A DNA stretch of 64,000 nt from Deroplatys truncata (taxonomy: Eukaryota > Arthropoda > Insecta > Mantodea > Mantidae). The translations under genes and the position numbers were made by a program. The notes under the pieces are model-generated. The model saw only the letters and a program-made list of their open reading frames with translations. It searched no databases and was not told the origin of the DNA. The DNA lies in NCBI GenBank assembly GCA_030765065.1, contig CM060979.1, positions 21,171,001-21,235,000 of the forward strand. The letters run 5' to 3'. Shown piece after piece: positions 43,925 through 56,035 of this stretch (positions within the stretch are counted from its first letter, which is position 1; every line of letters starts with the position of its first letter).

Positions 43925-45192
43925 TACGAGGGCAGTCCCAGAAGTACCCGACTTGACGTATATAAAGCAGTTGTTGTTTCAAACAAATGACTATGGTAGA
44001 AAGTACCAACCTTATAAAGCTTAAGTTTGACGATGCTACGTTGTTTAGTAATTGTTTGGCAGCCATTAATAGTGAACTCTCAGCGAATTTGTAAACATGG
44101 ATAAAACTGGCCATTGTTATGTGATACAATGCTTTCATTTGAAAGGTATTAGTCCAACTAATATTAAAGCTGAGCTAGATTCTACTCTGGGGGGGGGGGT
44201 CTGCTCCTTCGTTTACAACAGTAAAATATTGGGTGCCAGAGTTTAAGCAAGGCCGTACGAGCTGCCAAGACGAACATCGCAGTGGTCGACCAAATGAGGT
44301 GACCACGCCAGAAATTGTGAAGAAAATCCACAAAATGGTGTTGTATGACCGTCAACTGAAAGTGCGCGAGCTAGCAGACATCGTAGGCGTTTCAAAAAGT
44401 AGTCTACATCGCATACTGACTGAAAATTTGGATATGAGAAAGCTGTGCACAAGATGTGTGCCGCGTTTACTCACAAAGGAGCAAAGATAGCGTCATGAGG
44501 ATGTTTCAGTCGAGTGTTTGGCGATGTTTGCTGCAATAAAGCAGAGTTTTTGCGTCGGCTCATAACCATGGATGAAACATGGGTCCATCACTTCACACCT
44601 GAAACGAAGGAACAGTCAAAATAGTGGATTGAAAGGGGAGAATGGGCTCCTAAGAAGGCGAAAACAGTTCCATTCGCAGGCAAGGTCATGGTGTCAGTTT
44701 TTGGGATGCGCATGGGATAATTTTCATGGATTATCTTCAAAAAGGAAAAGCAATCATTGGCGAGTATTATGCAAACTTATTGCAGCGTTTGAATGATGAA
44801 ATCAAGCAAAAAACGGCCGCATTTAGCGAAAAAGAAAGTTTTGTTTCATCAAGACAATGCGCCAGTTCACACATCCATTACCTCCATGGCCAAAACCAAT
44901 GAGTTAAAGCTCGAATTGCTTCCTCATTCGCCAGACTTAGCCCCCTCTGATCATTTTCTGTTTCCAAAGTTGAAGAAATGGCTTGGTGGTAAAAGATTTG
45001 CCAACAGTGAAGAGCTGGAGTCTGCAGTTGATGACTATTTTGCAGAACTCGACGGTTCTCACTATAAACAGGGTATCGAAGCTATTGAGTGTATCGAACT
45101 GAAAGGAGACTATGTAGAGAAATAAATATGTTTTTTCCCAAAATGTTTGTGTTTTCTATGATAGGTCGGGTACTTCTGGGACAGCCCTCGTA
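43925..45192 (+). mobile_element. Full-length mariner, broken transposase
   Basis: TA-flanked element of 1268 bp. Inverted ends match over 28 bases with one mismatch (TACGAGGGCAGTCCCAGAAG at left, inverse at 45165-45192). Length is right for a whole mariner. The ends differ from those of the mariner at 28859 beyond the first nine bases, so this is another subfamily. Confidence 0.9.
44098..45125 (+). pseudogene. Mariner transposase pseudogene
   Basis: The start MDKTGHCYVIQCFHLKGISP is followed by NIKAELDSTLG and then a frameshift in the G-run at 44190-44199. Next come VPEFKQGRTSCQDEHRSGRP and KVRELADIVGVSKSSLHRIL (second HTH), to LTKEQR and a stop at 44488. In a further frame comes ITMDETWVHHFTPETKEQSK with the first catalytic Asp, then a stop. 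The last frame (44793-45125) reads KKVLFHQDNAPVHTSITSMA (second Asp) and HSPDLAPSDHFLFPKLKKWL (third Asp), to CIELKGDYVEK. About five residues normally before CIELKG are deleted. At least four lesions make it inactive; its DD34D core is still recognisable. Confidence 0.85.
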
Positions 45193-45633
45193 AATTGTGT
45201 GTCATCGAGAGATCTACATTTGTTGTGCAGTAAGGTTTTTTTCTATCCTTCAATGTTTACTTCTTGTACAAAATTCCTTCCGAATGAAGCAGGCCTCATG
45301 GGCTAGTTCCACAAAATTCAAGACATATCTACATTTATTTGTCATGTAAGTATCTTAAATACATGGTATTTTAATCAGAATTGTTAGAACCATTTTTCAT
45401 GAAATCAGAAATATATCGAAAAGTTTACCATCTAAGGGGTAGTTTGAGGTGAGGGGAGTTTCTTCTTGTCGCATCTTTGAAATATACTTAAATACAAAGT
45501 TTAGTGGTTATCCGACTTTTGGTTTTTTAGTTAATGCTGTTCACAGACAAACATCCTTTTCCAAAACCGCTGTTCAGTTCAGAGGTCCTGAAAACCTCGA
45601 TATGGAATTTTTAGGCGAAGAACCGAATTAATA

Positions 45634-45825
45634 ATGGATAATGTGCGTGGTGAGATGACATACAGGAAGATGATAGAAGCAGTGAAAGTATGCTTTGTTT
45701 TGCATTATTCAGGACTGCATGGCAGAAGATTGGCGCGAAACCAAGTGCTCCGAGAGTGGGCAAGAAGACAAACCGGTATTCGCGTGTCTAATAAATCCGT
45801 GAACTATTTAGTACAAGGTTGGTAC
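45634..45825 (+). other. Open frame resembling a transposase N-terminal HTH
   Basis: The frame begins MDNVRGEMTYRKMIEAVKVC and continues NQVLREWARRQTGIRVSNKS to VNYLVQG, after which it no longer looks conserved. The pattern (short helices, REWARR) loosely recalls DUF4817-type or Tc1-type DNA-binding heads. It may be the head of the remnant at 46935, but 1.1 kb separates them. Confidence 0.2.
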
Positions 45826-46151
45826 TGCTGCAACTTGAGCTGCTTTCGCTTCCAGCCGACTGTGGTTGCTTGTGGTTTACATCGAGACATCGGTTTACAT
45901 GTCATGCTGATCCATATTGGCCAACTTGGGTTAATGTAACATTCGACATTTATCTAGGCATTCCCTGATATTTGTTTGTTTTAGTTCACTTTCTTTTTCT
46001 CTAATAGCTACCGGAAAACGCCCATGGTTTGCAAAGGCTTTCCAACAGAAAACTATTTTCCTAACTTATCACTTCCTATCTCTGCGTAAAAGCAAATACT
46101 ATTTCTTGCCATTGCTGCTGTCAGCCGTTATAACGTAGTCATTATAAGAGC

Positions 46152-46854
46152 TTAAGGGAAGACTAAAAGCCCAATTACCTCAGAAACTACTTAAGATATC
46201 AGACTGAAATTTTTACATGTCTTCTAAGTTCACTCATTTATTTTCACCCAATAAGTTTATTTATTAAGAAAGATAGGATTTTTTCCCAAGCACTTATAGC
46301 ATATTTTGATTAAAATTTATCAAATTTTTTTTACATAACCATGTTATTAGCACCAAAAGTAGATTCAGAACAGCACTTATTGTTTTTGTCATCCTAAAAT
46401 GTAATGTACTATCTTCAGGTAGTTTCTGAGAAAACGAGTCATTTCTAGAAAGTATCATTCACAGAAAAAGCTGTCATGGAGAAAACAAACTCGTATATGT
46501 CTGCAAAGAAAGAAAACACGTGGTTTAAGTATTCAGAAGCTGCCATACTTAACAGAAGTAGTAATTTGCAGAGCGAAAATTCCTCTAAAGCATGGGCTAA
46601 AGTTTACCTCTCTACACCAACGTGTGTAGGAGTTAAACTGTTTTTTCTGTGAAATGGTGCAGAATTCATATTACAACTTGGCAGATGCCCTAAAATATTA
46701 AAAATTATATTTAAAATATAAATACTATGCCTAAAATGATTATATGTAATTAAAGATGAAATTCCCATTTATAACACCAAAAACTAAACCGGTAGACTAC
46801 ATAGCTGAAGCTACCCAAAAAATTTTGTTCTTATTAATCAGAATTTCCCCTTAA
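46152..46854. mobile_element. TTAA-type repeat (R5), apparently whole
   Basis: Bounded by TTAAGGGAAGACTAAAAGCC at left and TTTCCCCTTAA at right, with TTAA at both ends as in piggyBac-like elements. It shares blocks in order with the 28690 copy (TATTAAGAAAGATAGGATTT, CATAACCATGTTATTAGCAC, TATATTTAAAATATAAATAC). No coding capacity was seen, so it is non-autonomous if it is a transposon. Confidence 0.45.
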
Positions 46855-46934
46855 ATTTGACATACAGATGACATTACCTTTTCGTTTACATTAATTTATA
46901 TTCTAGGTTTTAATTCTGCTTTTGTGTGCGTGGG

Positions 46935-47480
46935 GGGGCTGTGTTTTACGTTAGTGGAGAGGTTTATAAGCAAAACATGCGATATTGGAGTCAGGATAAT
47001 CCTCATTGGAGAATGGACATTAAGGCAACAGGTGGTGAAAAGGTAATGCTGTGCTGCAAAATTTGTGACATGGACATCACCGGACTACTATTCATCCACG
47101 GAAAACCGAACGCCGCAAGTACAAGGGCGTGCTGAAATATTCTGTAATACCCTTGGCAACCAAATCTGATGAAACCGTTCTTCCAGCAGGATGGGGCTCT
47201 CCACACTTTGGGATTGACGTGCGATAGTGGCTTGACGCTAACTCCCCGGGGCAGTGGATTGAGAGACGAGGTCCTATCGAGTGGCCACCACGTTCGCCTG
47301 ATCTGACCGCAATGGGCCTTTTTCTGTGGGTTCACATCAAATCCAAGGTGTACGATGTGAAATTCAAGTACTTCGGTCACCTCATACAGCGCATCGAAGC
47401 GGCATGTCATGCCATCATTGGGGCCACCCTCCTAAAAGTGCAGGATGACCGGATGGATCGGATTAACCTTGCATGACGTG
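46935..47480 (+). pseudogene. Tc1/mariner-type transposase remnant (third family, TcC)
   Basis: Reads FYVSGEVYKQNMRYWSQDNP and HWRMDIKATGGEKVMLCC in the first frame, typical of the segment after the first catalytic Asp in arthropod Tc1-like transposases. Other frames hold FQQDGA (second Asp region), GLRDEVLSSGHH-like sequence matching the shifted IGRRGPIEWPPRSPDL block (47255-47310), and KSKVYDVKF. Several frameshifts and stops break it. No terminal inverted repeats were found, so only the core remains. Confidence 0.65.
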
Positions 47481-47668
47481 TGACTGGAGTCACATCGAAC
47501 AAATTCTTTAAAAGCAAACCTCATTCAGTTATGTACACGTCAGTAATAATTGTATGTTTAGTAATAAGTAATCATCATAAATATGAATTACCTACGTGTA
47601 TGGTGACTTATGCGCCATCCTGTATATTTTATCACTGTAGGCGAAATGCTTATATTTTAAATACGGTG

Positions 47669-47855
47669 TTACTTTTCTACAAGTATCTAAGTCGGTACCG
47701 AGATTTCACTATAAATACATACCCCGAGGCCCACTGAATCCGAAAAAAAAGCATATTTAGGAAAAGGTCTGTGTATTTGTGAACAGCATAACTCAAAAAT
47801 GAAAACTCTGATAAGTACCAAACTTGATATTTAAGTCAGCATCTTCAGTAATTTC
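47669..47855 (+). mobile_element. Old H9, 5' part only
   Basis: Reads TACTTTTCTACAAGTATCTA, then CCGAGATTTCACTATAAATA, AAAAAAAAGCATATTTAGGA, GTGAACAGCATAACTCAAAA and CCAAACTTGATATTTAAG; it stops matching near 47855. Confidence 0.7.
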
Positions 47856-48290
47856 CGGGATAGGCTTTATTATTTGAATCCATATCTACAATTTATTAGT
47901 GTAATATGAAAGAGTTTAATCATAAAATAATTAATTACAAAACTTGCATCGTGTGGACTAATTTTTCAAAACAGTAAAAACTATCATACAAAATTAGTAT
48001 AGCAGAACTAATTTTAAAATGTGAATGAAATTAGTGTACATGTTATACATTAAAAACTGACTTCTGTATTAAAATTTCAAACGAAACAAATTGAAATTGA
48101 GGATTTTAGAAATTTCGCAGATGGGTATCGTTAACTGCTACGTATGTAATATCGCGACGGTTTTTTTAAGTATTGAATGTATGTTAGACATTCTCTGTGA
48201 GGTAATAGCTTTCCTGTTCCATTTATTTATTACTATTCGTTTTAATCTACGTGGAACCTAGGTCGTGGAATTAGAAGTACCCAATTCGGT
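47856..48290. other. AT-rich unassigned stretch
   Basis: Nothing was recognised. Confidence 0.35.
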
Positions 48291-48733
48291 ACCCCCTGTG
48301 GAATGTGGGGGGTGGGGAGGAGCAGAGAGATTAGCCGGATTTGGTTTTGACTTGCGATCTGTTGAATGGGAGCTATAAGAGTTAAGATATCGTCATTTTT
48401 TACCACTACCAATGTCGTCGTTCCTAACGCTCCCCATATGGCCTATGACAGTCGTGTAATACCTCATTTCACCAAGCGATGACTGGACCCATTTCCGAGG
48501 TGGAGGCACCCAGCAGGCGGTAATCCGATGGTAGGGTGATGATGAGGATGGCGGTGAATGAAAGGACCTACAGCTTGTACCGAGTACTTCGAGCCACGTT
48601 GGGCCTTGTAGATACTTAACTTGAGCGTGGATAGGGCCGGCTTAAAATCGCCCATCCAGAGCCGGGAATCGAACCCCGAACCCTCAGTACGAGAGCCGGA
48701 AACGAAACCACCGCGCTACCCCCCGGCGCCCTC
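48291..48733 (-). mobile_element. tRNA-headed SINE (SINE4)
   Basis: The right end read minus gives GCGCCGGGGGGTAGCGCGGT (A-box region) and a B-box-like GGGGTTCGATTCCCGG. The body contains CCATTTCCGAGGTGGAGGCA and GGTAATCCGATGGTAGGGTG. Only one copy lies in this window, so the left boundary is approximate. Confidence 0.55.
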
Positions 48734-48774
48734 TGCTACTAATGCTAGACCTTCAATTCTTAGCTGGTGTTTTT

Positions 48775-49602
48775 ACTTTCTCTACTGCTTACCTATAGGA
48801 AGTAAAGCAAGTATTGTATTCCACCCAAAAATTCGATACCGTCATTTTACCTCAAGTACACGTTTGGTGACTTCCTGGGGGGGGGGGGGAAGAAAAGAAA
48901 AAAGAAGAAAAAAAAGGTGTTTGTGTGTGAACAGCACAATTGAAAGCGAAACATCGTTTAAATACCAAACTTGGAATTTAAGTTCAGTATCTTCCAATGA
49001 TGCAACACGAAAATTTCCAAGAAAATCCCCTCCCTTTACGTGGAAAGTTTTTTGTCGAAAATTTTCATTTTTTAAAAAATGACTAACGATTTTGATTAAA
49101 ATACCATACATATGTTTGAGATATTTTCATGACAAATGAAATGCGTATCTGGGAAATAGCCTCTGAAGACCTCTTAATGCTGAATGTCTTTTACATAACT
49201 GGTAGGTAAATCGTAAGAAATAGACAAAACCTTAATATACAAAAAATGTAGCTCTCCTTACAATTCATGTCAAATAAAATTTGTTTGTGGACTTAGACAT
49301 TTCCGAGATATTCCTTGTTTTTTTGGTTTGAATTTTCAAATATTTATACTTTCCTCAAATGGGAAGTGGTATTCGTATTTTTTCCTTTCTTTCTTTATTC
49401 ATGCAAAGGGCACGGAATTTCAAAGCGACACGCTTTTTGAAGGTCTGACTGTCACCTTACCTACTGTATCTTACAACGAAATGCGTAAATGTGAATTATC
49501 TTTTTTTCTGGATTAACAAGAAGTAGATAGAAGAATAAGTTTTTGTAACATTAGTTGGTAGAGGAGTGGGTAAAGAAAGTCATTTGAGTGCAACACATAG
49601 GA
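48775..49602 (+). mobile_element. H9, older copy, near full length
   Basis: Start ACTTTCTCTACTGCTTACCT after a T-run. End GGGTAAAGAAAGTCATTTGA then CAACACATAGGA. The 5' third has a G-run and an A/G-rich expansion at 48879-48916 replacing the CA region's left side. The body carries ATGCAAAGGGCACGGAATTT of the older sub-type. Confidence 0.85.
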
Positions 49603-51940
49603 TTATTAACATAGGTTAAAATCATCTTAATTTATCTAATTTATTTGTTTGTCATTTATTTAGTAAAAATAAATCCTGTTACTCGTAGAAACGGAAGAAA
49701 ATGCTTCAGCAGAAAAATGTATAATTTGTATTAACAGACTGATTCTTGTAATAAGATCTTAATGTTGACGTTACGTAAAGTCTCTACATATGAGTTAATC
49801 TCGAAATTTCCTATTAAAAAGCACAACGCGTGGTTTAATTGTAAGCAGAAGTAAAAGAAAGTGTTAAGAGCTGACCCCCGTGTTTTTTCCCCAAAGCCCA
49901 GAAGTATGAAACACGAGTGTTTACGACGTACGTAGACAGCAGCGACCTGGATTTCCGAACGTCGTGTCAAGGCGGACCGGCAGACATGGCAGGAAATTTC
50001 GCTGTCTGTCGCAGGAACTGGAAATGGCAAAGGAAAAAAAACAAGACAGGCTTCTAGTTGTGTAACTGGATATTCTCATTTCACAGCCACGCGCCACGGC
50101 GATTGTACCGTAGGGCAGGTCACATTATTCCGCTTCACGTGTCCTTTTCATTTCTTACTAGGATTTCTCTTAGAGCCTTCCGTAATAACAAATTAGCGTG
50201 AATTTCTTGCTTCAAGGAAACTCGGTATTCACTGCTTGGCGATTGTAAAATCAGAGATAGTGCTGGGCCCTAAGCGGGTTCGGACTTGAAAGTAAAGACG
50301 AACAAATTCATTAATCACACTCAACATAACATTTTCTTCTTTAACGTATGGTGTTTTAGCACGATTTTGTGAAAATAAAAAATAACGAAAACCTTCTATG
50401 TAAAAGGAAAATAAACACAAAAGGTTAACTTATCAGAATTTTTGGGCAGCTATATTGGAGATGTTCCGAACAGCACAGTTATTGCAGCATGCACACATCC
50501 ACAGCAGTAGTTATGTAGTGGTAACTGCGAATAACGTTACAATACACGGCAGCTGCAAACTCCAACTTCCTCCGTTCACCCACACCTAGGACATCCGGGG
50601 CAGAGTGCAGTAATAGGGGCGAAATGTGGTCAATAATGCAGTATGCAGCCAAAATTCCGTTTACTACATGAGGACTCCAGGACCTCAGCCACCACTATTT
50701 CTATAAACTCACTCCTCAATTGATCCCATGGACCTAAGTGAATCCCTTACTAGACCTCCCAGCGCGGGGGAAAAAAATCCCTCATGGCGGTACCGGGTCC
50801 CTTAGCACCGCAGGCAGCAGCGCTTGCTGGAATAATAACTGCAAAATGATTTTATTTAAAATAAAGGTAGACAGTCAGGTCCGCGTCGGGTGATACAGTG
50901 TAAGTATTCTCGGGCTCGAGTCTAAGTATTTCGGCCGTGCAGACCTCTAATGCATATAAATGTTACCTGTACAAGCGCATTTTCGAAGGGTTCTTCCCAC
51001 TGAAAAGAATGCATCCATATCTAACTGTTCTGGTATTCGGGGTCACTACTCCACAAACACTATGAACAACCCTACTTCTGCTAACTGAACAATCTTCCTA
51101 CGCCAGTAGCAAACCTTATAGATATACTACAAATGGAATATTTGAGTGCGTCCAAGTAACCTGGGAAAGTAGGCAACCCATTTTGATAATTGTTTCACTA
51201 TCGAAATGCACTGTTCACTACAAGATATTTCAGAAATATAAAGCTTTGGGATTACGTAGTTCTGTCAACAGATTTCATTTTAGTTTTGTTGAGACTAACT
51301 TCAGAAGAACAGCTATATGTACTATGATTAGTACTGAACAATCTTTGTGTTATTGCACAAATGCATCCATGAAAGATGGTACATTTAGAAAGCTCTCTGT
51401 ATAAACTATCCTTAATTTTGTACCAATCGAAACAGATATAAAGCGTATGCACAATTTTCCCTTAAGCTGTTAATTACAAAATGTCAATTCATGCTAATCG
51501 TTCGTGAGTTGTTTCATGTGAACCTGCTACAAAGTTACGTCAATTAGCACCTTGTACTAGCCAATGCACTTAAAAATGGCGCAAGTTGTGTATTCAGAGA
51601 GGACGTTAAATAGATGAAGAAACGATCTCCTAAGGATATGCAACGAAGGTTTGTTTTGATTAGAGTACTTCAGATTGTACAAGTTATCTAATGAGGTATT
51701 GATAGGTTTTTTTTTTTTCAACATACAGAAGCAACAGGTTATTTTGGGAACTCTAAACCATGCAGATGAGGCCTTCCAAATCTGTTTGCTTACAGCTGAG
51801 ATCTAGTTCCAGCAAATCACCTGCTCACGCACGGACGTGAGTTGATGCTTTTACAAAGCAGAGAGCATCAGGGATGGCGAGTTGATTTTGTGGCTTCAGG
51901 AACTGTCATATCATTGCCTAGCTGGGTAGATACACAAACA
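49603..51940. other. Long unassigned stretch
   Basis: The minus-strand frame 49731-50030 (99 codons) and a moderately GC-rich part at 50540-50830 show no domain I know. No repeat copy was recognised. It is the longest stretch in the window with no mobile element identified. Confidence 0.35.
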
Positions 51941-52222
51941 TGTCGTCCTCCGTGGTGTAGTGGTTACCATGCTAGCCTCTAGTTCCAGAGGTCGCGGGTT
52001 CAAACCCGGCGGAGGGCGATGCATTTTTTCGGGCGTAAACATCCTTAGCATGGTTTCCTTCGGAAGGGAAGTAAAGTCGGTGGTCCCGTGTCGTAGATTT
52101 ACGACACGTAAAAGAACATCAAGCCTGATAAAGAGGCCTCTGAGCAAAATTACCAGTCTTCCACGGCCAATATAGAATGGGACGCCCACAGCAGTTAAAG
52201 AGCGTCCATAAATAAAACTCAA
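51941..52222 (+). mobile_element. SINE1, best-preserved copy
   Basis: Head TCGTCCTCCGTGGTGTAGTG, A box TGGTGTAGTGGT, B box GGGTTCAAACCC. The acceptor-like pairing CCTCCG/CGGAGG is intact; the tail is AATAAAACTCAATTT. CAAACATG on both sides (51935-51942 and 52242-52249) is a possible duplication with spacing from the tail that leaves a T/A-rich end. Confidence 0.9.
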
Positions 52223-53426
52223 TTTATTTATTTACTCAAACATGCTGGACAGATCACTAACAGATTTCGCAAAACGGTGTGCTCGAAATGTGAGCATTAA
52301 AATGAAACACGAAACTAGGGATTTTAGTACAGGAACGAAAATATCTGGATATTTAATACTTTGATGTTGAAGCTAACCGAGATGCAATCTGGTGACTGCA
52401 ACTTAGTTGACAGTGAGGAAACTGCACTCAACTACGTCGAAGGTGGCCGCATTTTCTGAGAGGATAGCAGGAGTGGGTAAGGTATTCTGATGTTGCCCTC
52501 GAGCTTACATACATCAAGAAATTTGGGTGAAAAAGATATGAGTAATACCAACTTGACACTTGCACATTCAGAGCAGGAAGGAAGTCTCCGACTCCTCTAT
52601 GCTGGGCCTGAAAGCGACTGCACATGTATAAGTTTTTAGGAACTTATGGCTGGTTTTATTGCCGATTTCGTCATTTAAAAATTCTGTTGCCTCTCCAAGT
52701 ATTAACTTCCCAAGAGTAAGTTATATTGTTAGACAAAGTTCGTCATAGTGTCCAATGATGTTAATAAAATAATATAAAAATTGCCAACAGTGTGTTTTGT
52801 TGTCAGCCGAGCTCTTCTGAAATAACTGCACAACTTCTTATTATGCAATGTTCTGCTTGATTCGCAGTTATTTCTGTTTTACATGCAGTGAAGTAAATCT
52901 ATTGTCACATTATTTTCGTTCTGAAACTAAGACTTATGATTCTCACATGGGAATATCGCAAACCAACACAATGTTTTAACGCCTTGTTCTAATACCAATA
53001 ATACTACTACTAAATTTGTGTGTCGAATATCCGTGAAAGGACAAGGCACACCAAACCGACTATTGGGTTCACGCCCGCATGTTCATGGCAGAATTGGAAA
53101 ATCATCCAGCCTATATAGGGAATTCATGCGGTCGGCATCACGGTATGTTGGTTTTCGTGAACAACATGTCGTAGGTATTTGTATTCCTTACGATTCTGAG
53201 AGGACACCACTTCTAAAAATAGGCTAAAAAATCCGCATCCCCACCGATCCAGGCAAATCCCATGGCCAAGAACCGGAGCAACACACTGTGGCTCATCACA
53301 GGAGATTCTAAGTGGCAAATGTGGATATTTTATACTTAGTGTTATCTGATGATAGTTAATAGAAAAGTAAAGTTGGAAAGAATACTCTTGAATGAAGCAA
53401 ACCAGTGGACGAATTTGTGAAGTAAT

Positions 53427-53427
<1 letters not shown>
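52223..53427. other. Unassigned stretch
   Basis: No domain or repeat was recognised. Confidence 0.35.

Positions 53428-53479
<52 letters not shown>
53428..53479 (+). repeat. (ATT)n microsatellite
   Basis: About 17 uninterrupted ATT units. Confidence 0.98.
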
Positions 53480-53480
<1 letters not shown>

Positions 53481-53868
53481 CGAAGTAATCATTGCACAGG
53501 AAATTGAAGATATGGAGTATATATATGGTGAGAAAATTCTTAAGATGTATGGGATGTAGTACAGAGACTGAAGAGTTAGTTTGATATAAAAAGGTTTCAC
53601 AAGAGGTTGTGAACAATTTGAGTACTTTGGAGTTAGAATTGATAAAGAAACTGGACAGGAGAGTGAGAAAGACAGGAATAACAAAGCTAGAGCAACGACA
53701 ACCATGTTATGTAGTATTTTATGGGACAGAAATATAATCAATAAATTGCAAGTATACAAATCAATATTTAGCTGAAATTTGGAAACTCAATAAACACTTT
53801 TTTCGAAGTTACTGTATATGGAATTGGAATTTTTAAGGTCAGCAATGCATTCAAAATTAGAAAAAAAA

Positions 53869-54817
53869 TCTTATGTGTTACACTCACATGACTTTCTGTA
53901 CTCTTGTACAAACTATTTTTACAAACTCTTATTCTCCTTCTATTTCATATTAATCGAGATAAATATTTGCGTAAACGATCTTTTGACATGCAAAGAGAAT
54001 TGCATTTTACACATAGCGACCAGTTCTAAAAATATTTAACCATCGCTTAAGGCCTACTATGTTCCCCTTGTTTTGTGTTTGCAAGGGCAATATAAGCACA
54101 GACATATCTCTTAATAGCTGGTTGCTATGTGCAACACCATTCTGTTTGCCACAGATTAATACTCTTTGCATATAAAAGACAAAAAAATGAATAACGAATT
54201 CCCATTTGAGAAAATAAGTATTGAAAAATTTAAGGGAATAACAAGCAATATCTCGAAAATGGTTTACTCAAAAAAAAAGTATATGACAAATTGTGTATTT
54301 TAACGCGATCTACATTTTTTGTGTAGTAAAATTTTGTCTATCTCTTATGGTTTATCAGTTATGCAAAAAGTCGTTCACAATGAAGAATACTTTGGGAGAC
54401 ATTCTCAGAAAATTAAGATATACATTTTATTTGTCATGAAAATATCTTAAACATCTGATATTTTAATCAAAATCGTTAGAGCCATTTTTGAGAAAATTAA
54501 AATTTTCGAAAAATGTTCCACGTAAAGGGTAATCTGGGGTGGGGGGATTTTCATGAAAACCTTCGTGTCGCATCTCTGGAAGATACTGAACCTAAATACC
54601 AGGTTTGGTGTTTATCCGACTGTTCGTTTCTGAGTTATGCTGTTCACAGACACATACACACTCGCACAGACACACACGCGGACATGTTTCTAAAAATGCT
54701 TTTTTTTTTGGATTCAGGGGGTCTCAAAACATATATTTCCAGTGAAATCTCTGTATCGAATTTTTGGATGGAATACAATACTTCCCCTGCTTACTTACTA
54801 TACGTAGTAGAGAAAGT
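53869..54817 (-). mobile_element. H9 sub-type c in a LINE
   Basis: 949 bp from TCTTATGTGTTACACTCACA to GTAGTAGAGAAAGT, between A-runs of the LINE. Closing the gap restores the LINE frame around SKLEK and NIVIKEEMK, so the insertion site is within an A-run. It carries the same a-segment plus inverted b-segment as the copy at 31814. Confidence 0.9.
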
Positions 54818-54954
54818 AAAAATAGAAACATTGTCATTAAGGAAGAAATGAAAGTTAAGAATTCTGCGTTAGAATATGTAAGATATAAACTGCTAAACTC
54901 GTATGGACACTCAGGAGAATACCAGAGGAAAGAATACCCCGAAAAGTTTGGGGA

Positions 54955-55046
54955 TAAAAATTGAGTTTTATTTATGGACGGTCTTTAACTGCTACGGTTC
55001 TTAGCGTCCCATTGGGCTAACATGGTATCACTAGACCACGAACGAC
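54955..55046 (-). mobile_element. SINE1, internally deleted
   Basis: It keeps the tail (TTGAGTTTTATTTATGGACG) and part of the head (AACATGGTATCACTAGACCA) but lacks about 190 bases between. AGTTTGGGGA (54945-54954) and AGTTTGGAAA (55047-55056) are the flanking duplication inside the LINE. Confidence 0.8.
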
Positions 55047-55190
55047 AGTTTGGAAATGGCGTCCACCTGGGAGAAGAGGAAAGGGTAGACCCAGAAATGC
55101 TTGGATGCAGGAAATAAGCGGGGATGAAGTAAATGATAGGGATAAGTGGAGAAGAAAAATTAAACTTCAGGAACAGGAAGACGTGTAAGC

Positions 55191-55555
55191 ATTGTTTGTT
55201 ATTATCTTATCAGCAGCAGCAAAGGTCGAAGGCTTACATCCCACCAAAAATGCGGCTTGCAACCATGTGTTTTTTCAGAAAATTGAATTTGGAAGTAAGT
55301 TTGTGTGTGAAATGTTAGCGCACACTGGACACCCCTTGTTACACGGGCACCAAGTGTGTGGCACACTTCTCACAGAGTTGTCAATGATAATTTTGGAGAT
55401 AGCATTCTACTCAATGTCCTCGCAGCTCACGTAGGTTCGCATCCGCCGGTATCACTCACTGACAGATATTGCGTTACGTAACGTGCGCGGATGTGTTAAA
55501 TATAGGTACCGTTCCTATCTCGTGTTATGCTACTGTTTATTCACGCACGCTTGTT
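55191..55555. other. Unassigned spacer
   Basis: Overlapping 61- and 80-codon frames show no known domain. Confidence 0.35.
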
Positions 55556-56035
55556 ACTTTCTCTACTACTTACCTAGTGTAGGGAAAGCATTGTATTGTA
55601 TTCTGCTCAAAAACTGATATGGAAATTTCATTGGAAATACACCTATGAGGCCTCCTGAAACAAGAAAGAACATCTTTACTAAAAGCTCTGTGTGAACAGC
55701 ATAACTCAAAAATGAAATGTCGGAAAAATACCAAACTTGGTATTTAAGTTCATCTTTCAGAGATGCGACGTGAAGGTTTTCAAGAAAATCTCCACACCCC
55801 CAACTACTCTTTACATGGAAAGTTTTCATTGTTTTTTTTTTTTATGTTCTCAAAAATGACTCCGACGATTTTGATTCAAGTAACCCATGTTTTTTATACT
55901 TGTATGTCAAATGAAATGTATATTTTACATTTTCTGCGAATAGCCTCCAAAGTCCTGTTGACTGTTAAGTAATTTTGTATAACTTATAAACCGAAACAGA
56001 TAGAAAAAGCTTATTACATACAACATGTAATTTTT
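55556..56035 (+). mobile_element. Old H9, distal part missing
   Basis: Starts ACTTTCTCTACTACTTACCT. The body runs through GCGACGTGAAGGTTTTCAAG and CTGCGAATAGCCTCCAAAGT to about 56030, where an oppositely oriented H9 begins in a T-run. Confidence 0.8.

Larger units (their letters stand above)
43450..45625 (-). mobile_element. Old H9 split by a mariner
   Basis: The minus-strand end GATGTTACATTCAGACGACT at 43450 leads to a body as far as AACTTATTTGAAA at 43924. It resumes after the mariner at 45193 with AATTGTGTGTCATCGAGAGA and continues through TCTAAGGGGTAGTTTGAGGT and GCTGTTCACAGACAAACATC to about 45625. A short foreign piece at about 43640-43750 (TTTAACGCCCGCTCTTATTT) interrupts it, possibly a SINE tail. 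The 5' terminus is missing. Confidence 0.75.
53500..55190 (+). mobile_element. LINE remnant carrying an H9 and a SINE1
   Basis: Three parts in order make the end of a LINE ORF2. First, 53595-53868: NNFEYFGVRIDKETGQESEK, LCSILWDRNIINKLQVYKS, then after a frameshift AEIWKL, and MELEFLRSAMHSKLEK. Second, 54818-54954: NIVIKEEMKVKNSALEYVRY and LLNSYGHSGEYQRK. Third, 55057-55190: KWRPPGRRGKGRPRNAWMQE, then RDKWRRKIKL. The H9 (53869-54817) and SINE1 (54955-55046) lie between them. Stops and frameshifts show it is dead. The RT core and endonuclease are not present. Confidence 0.85.
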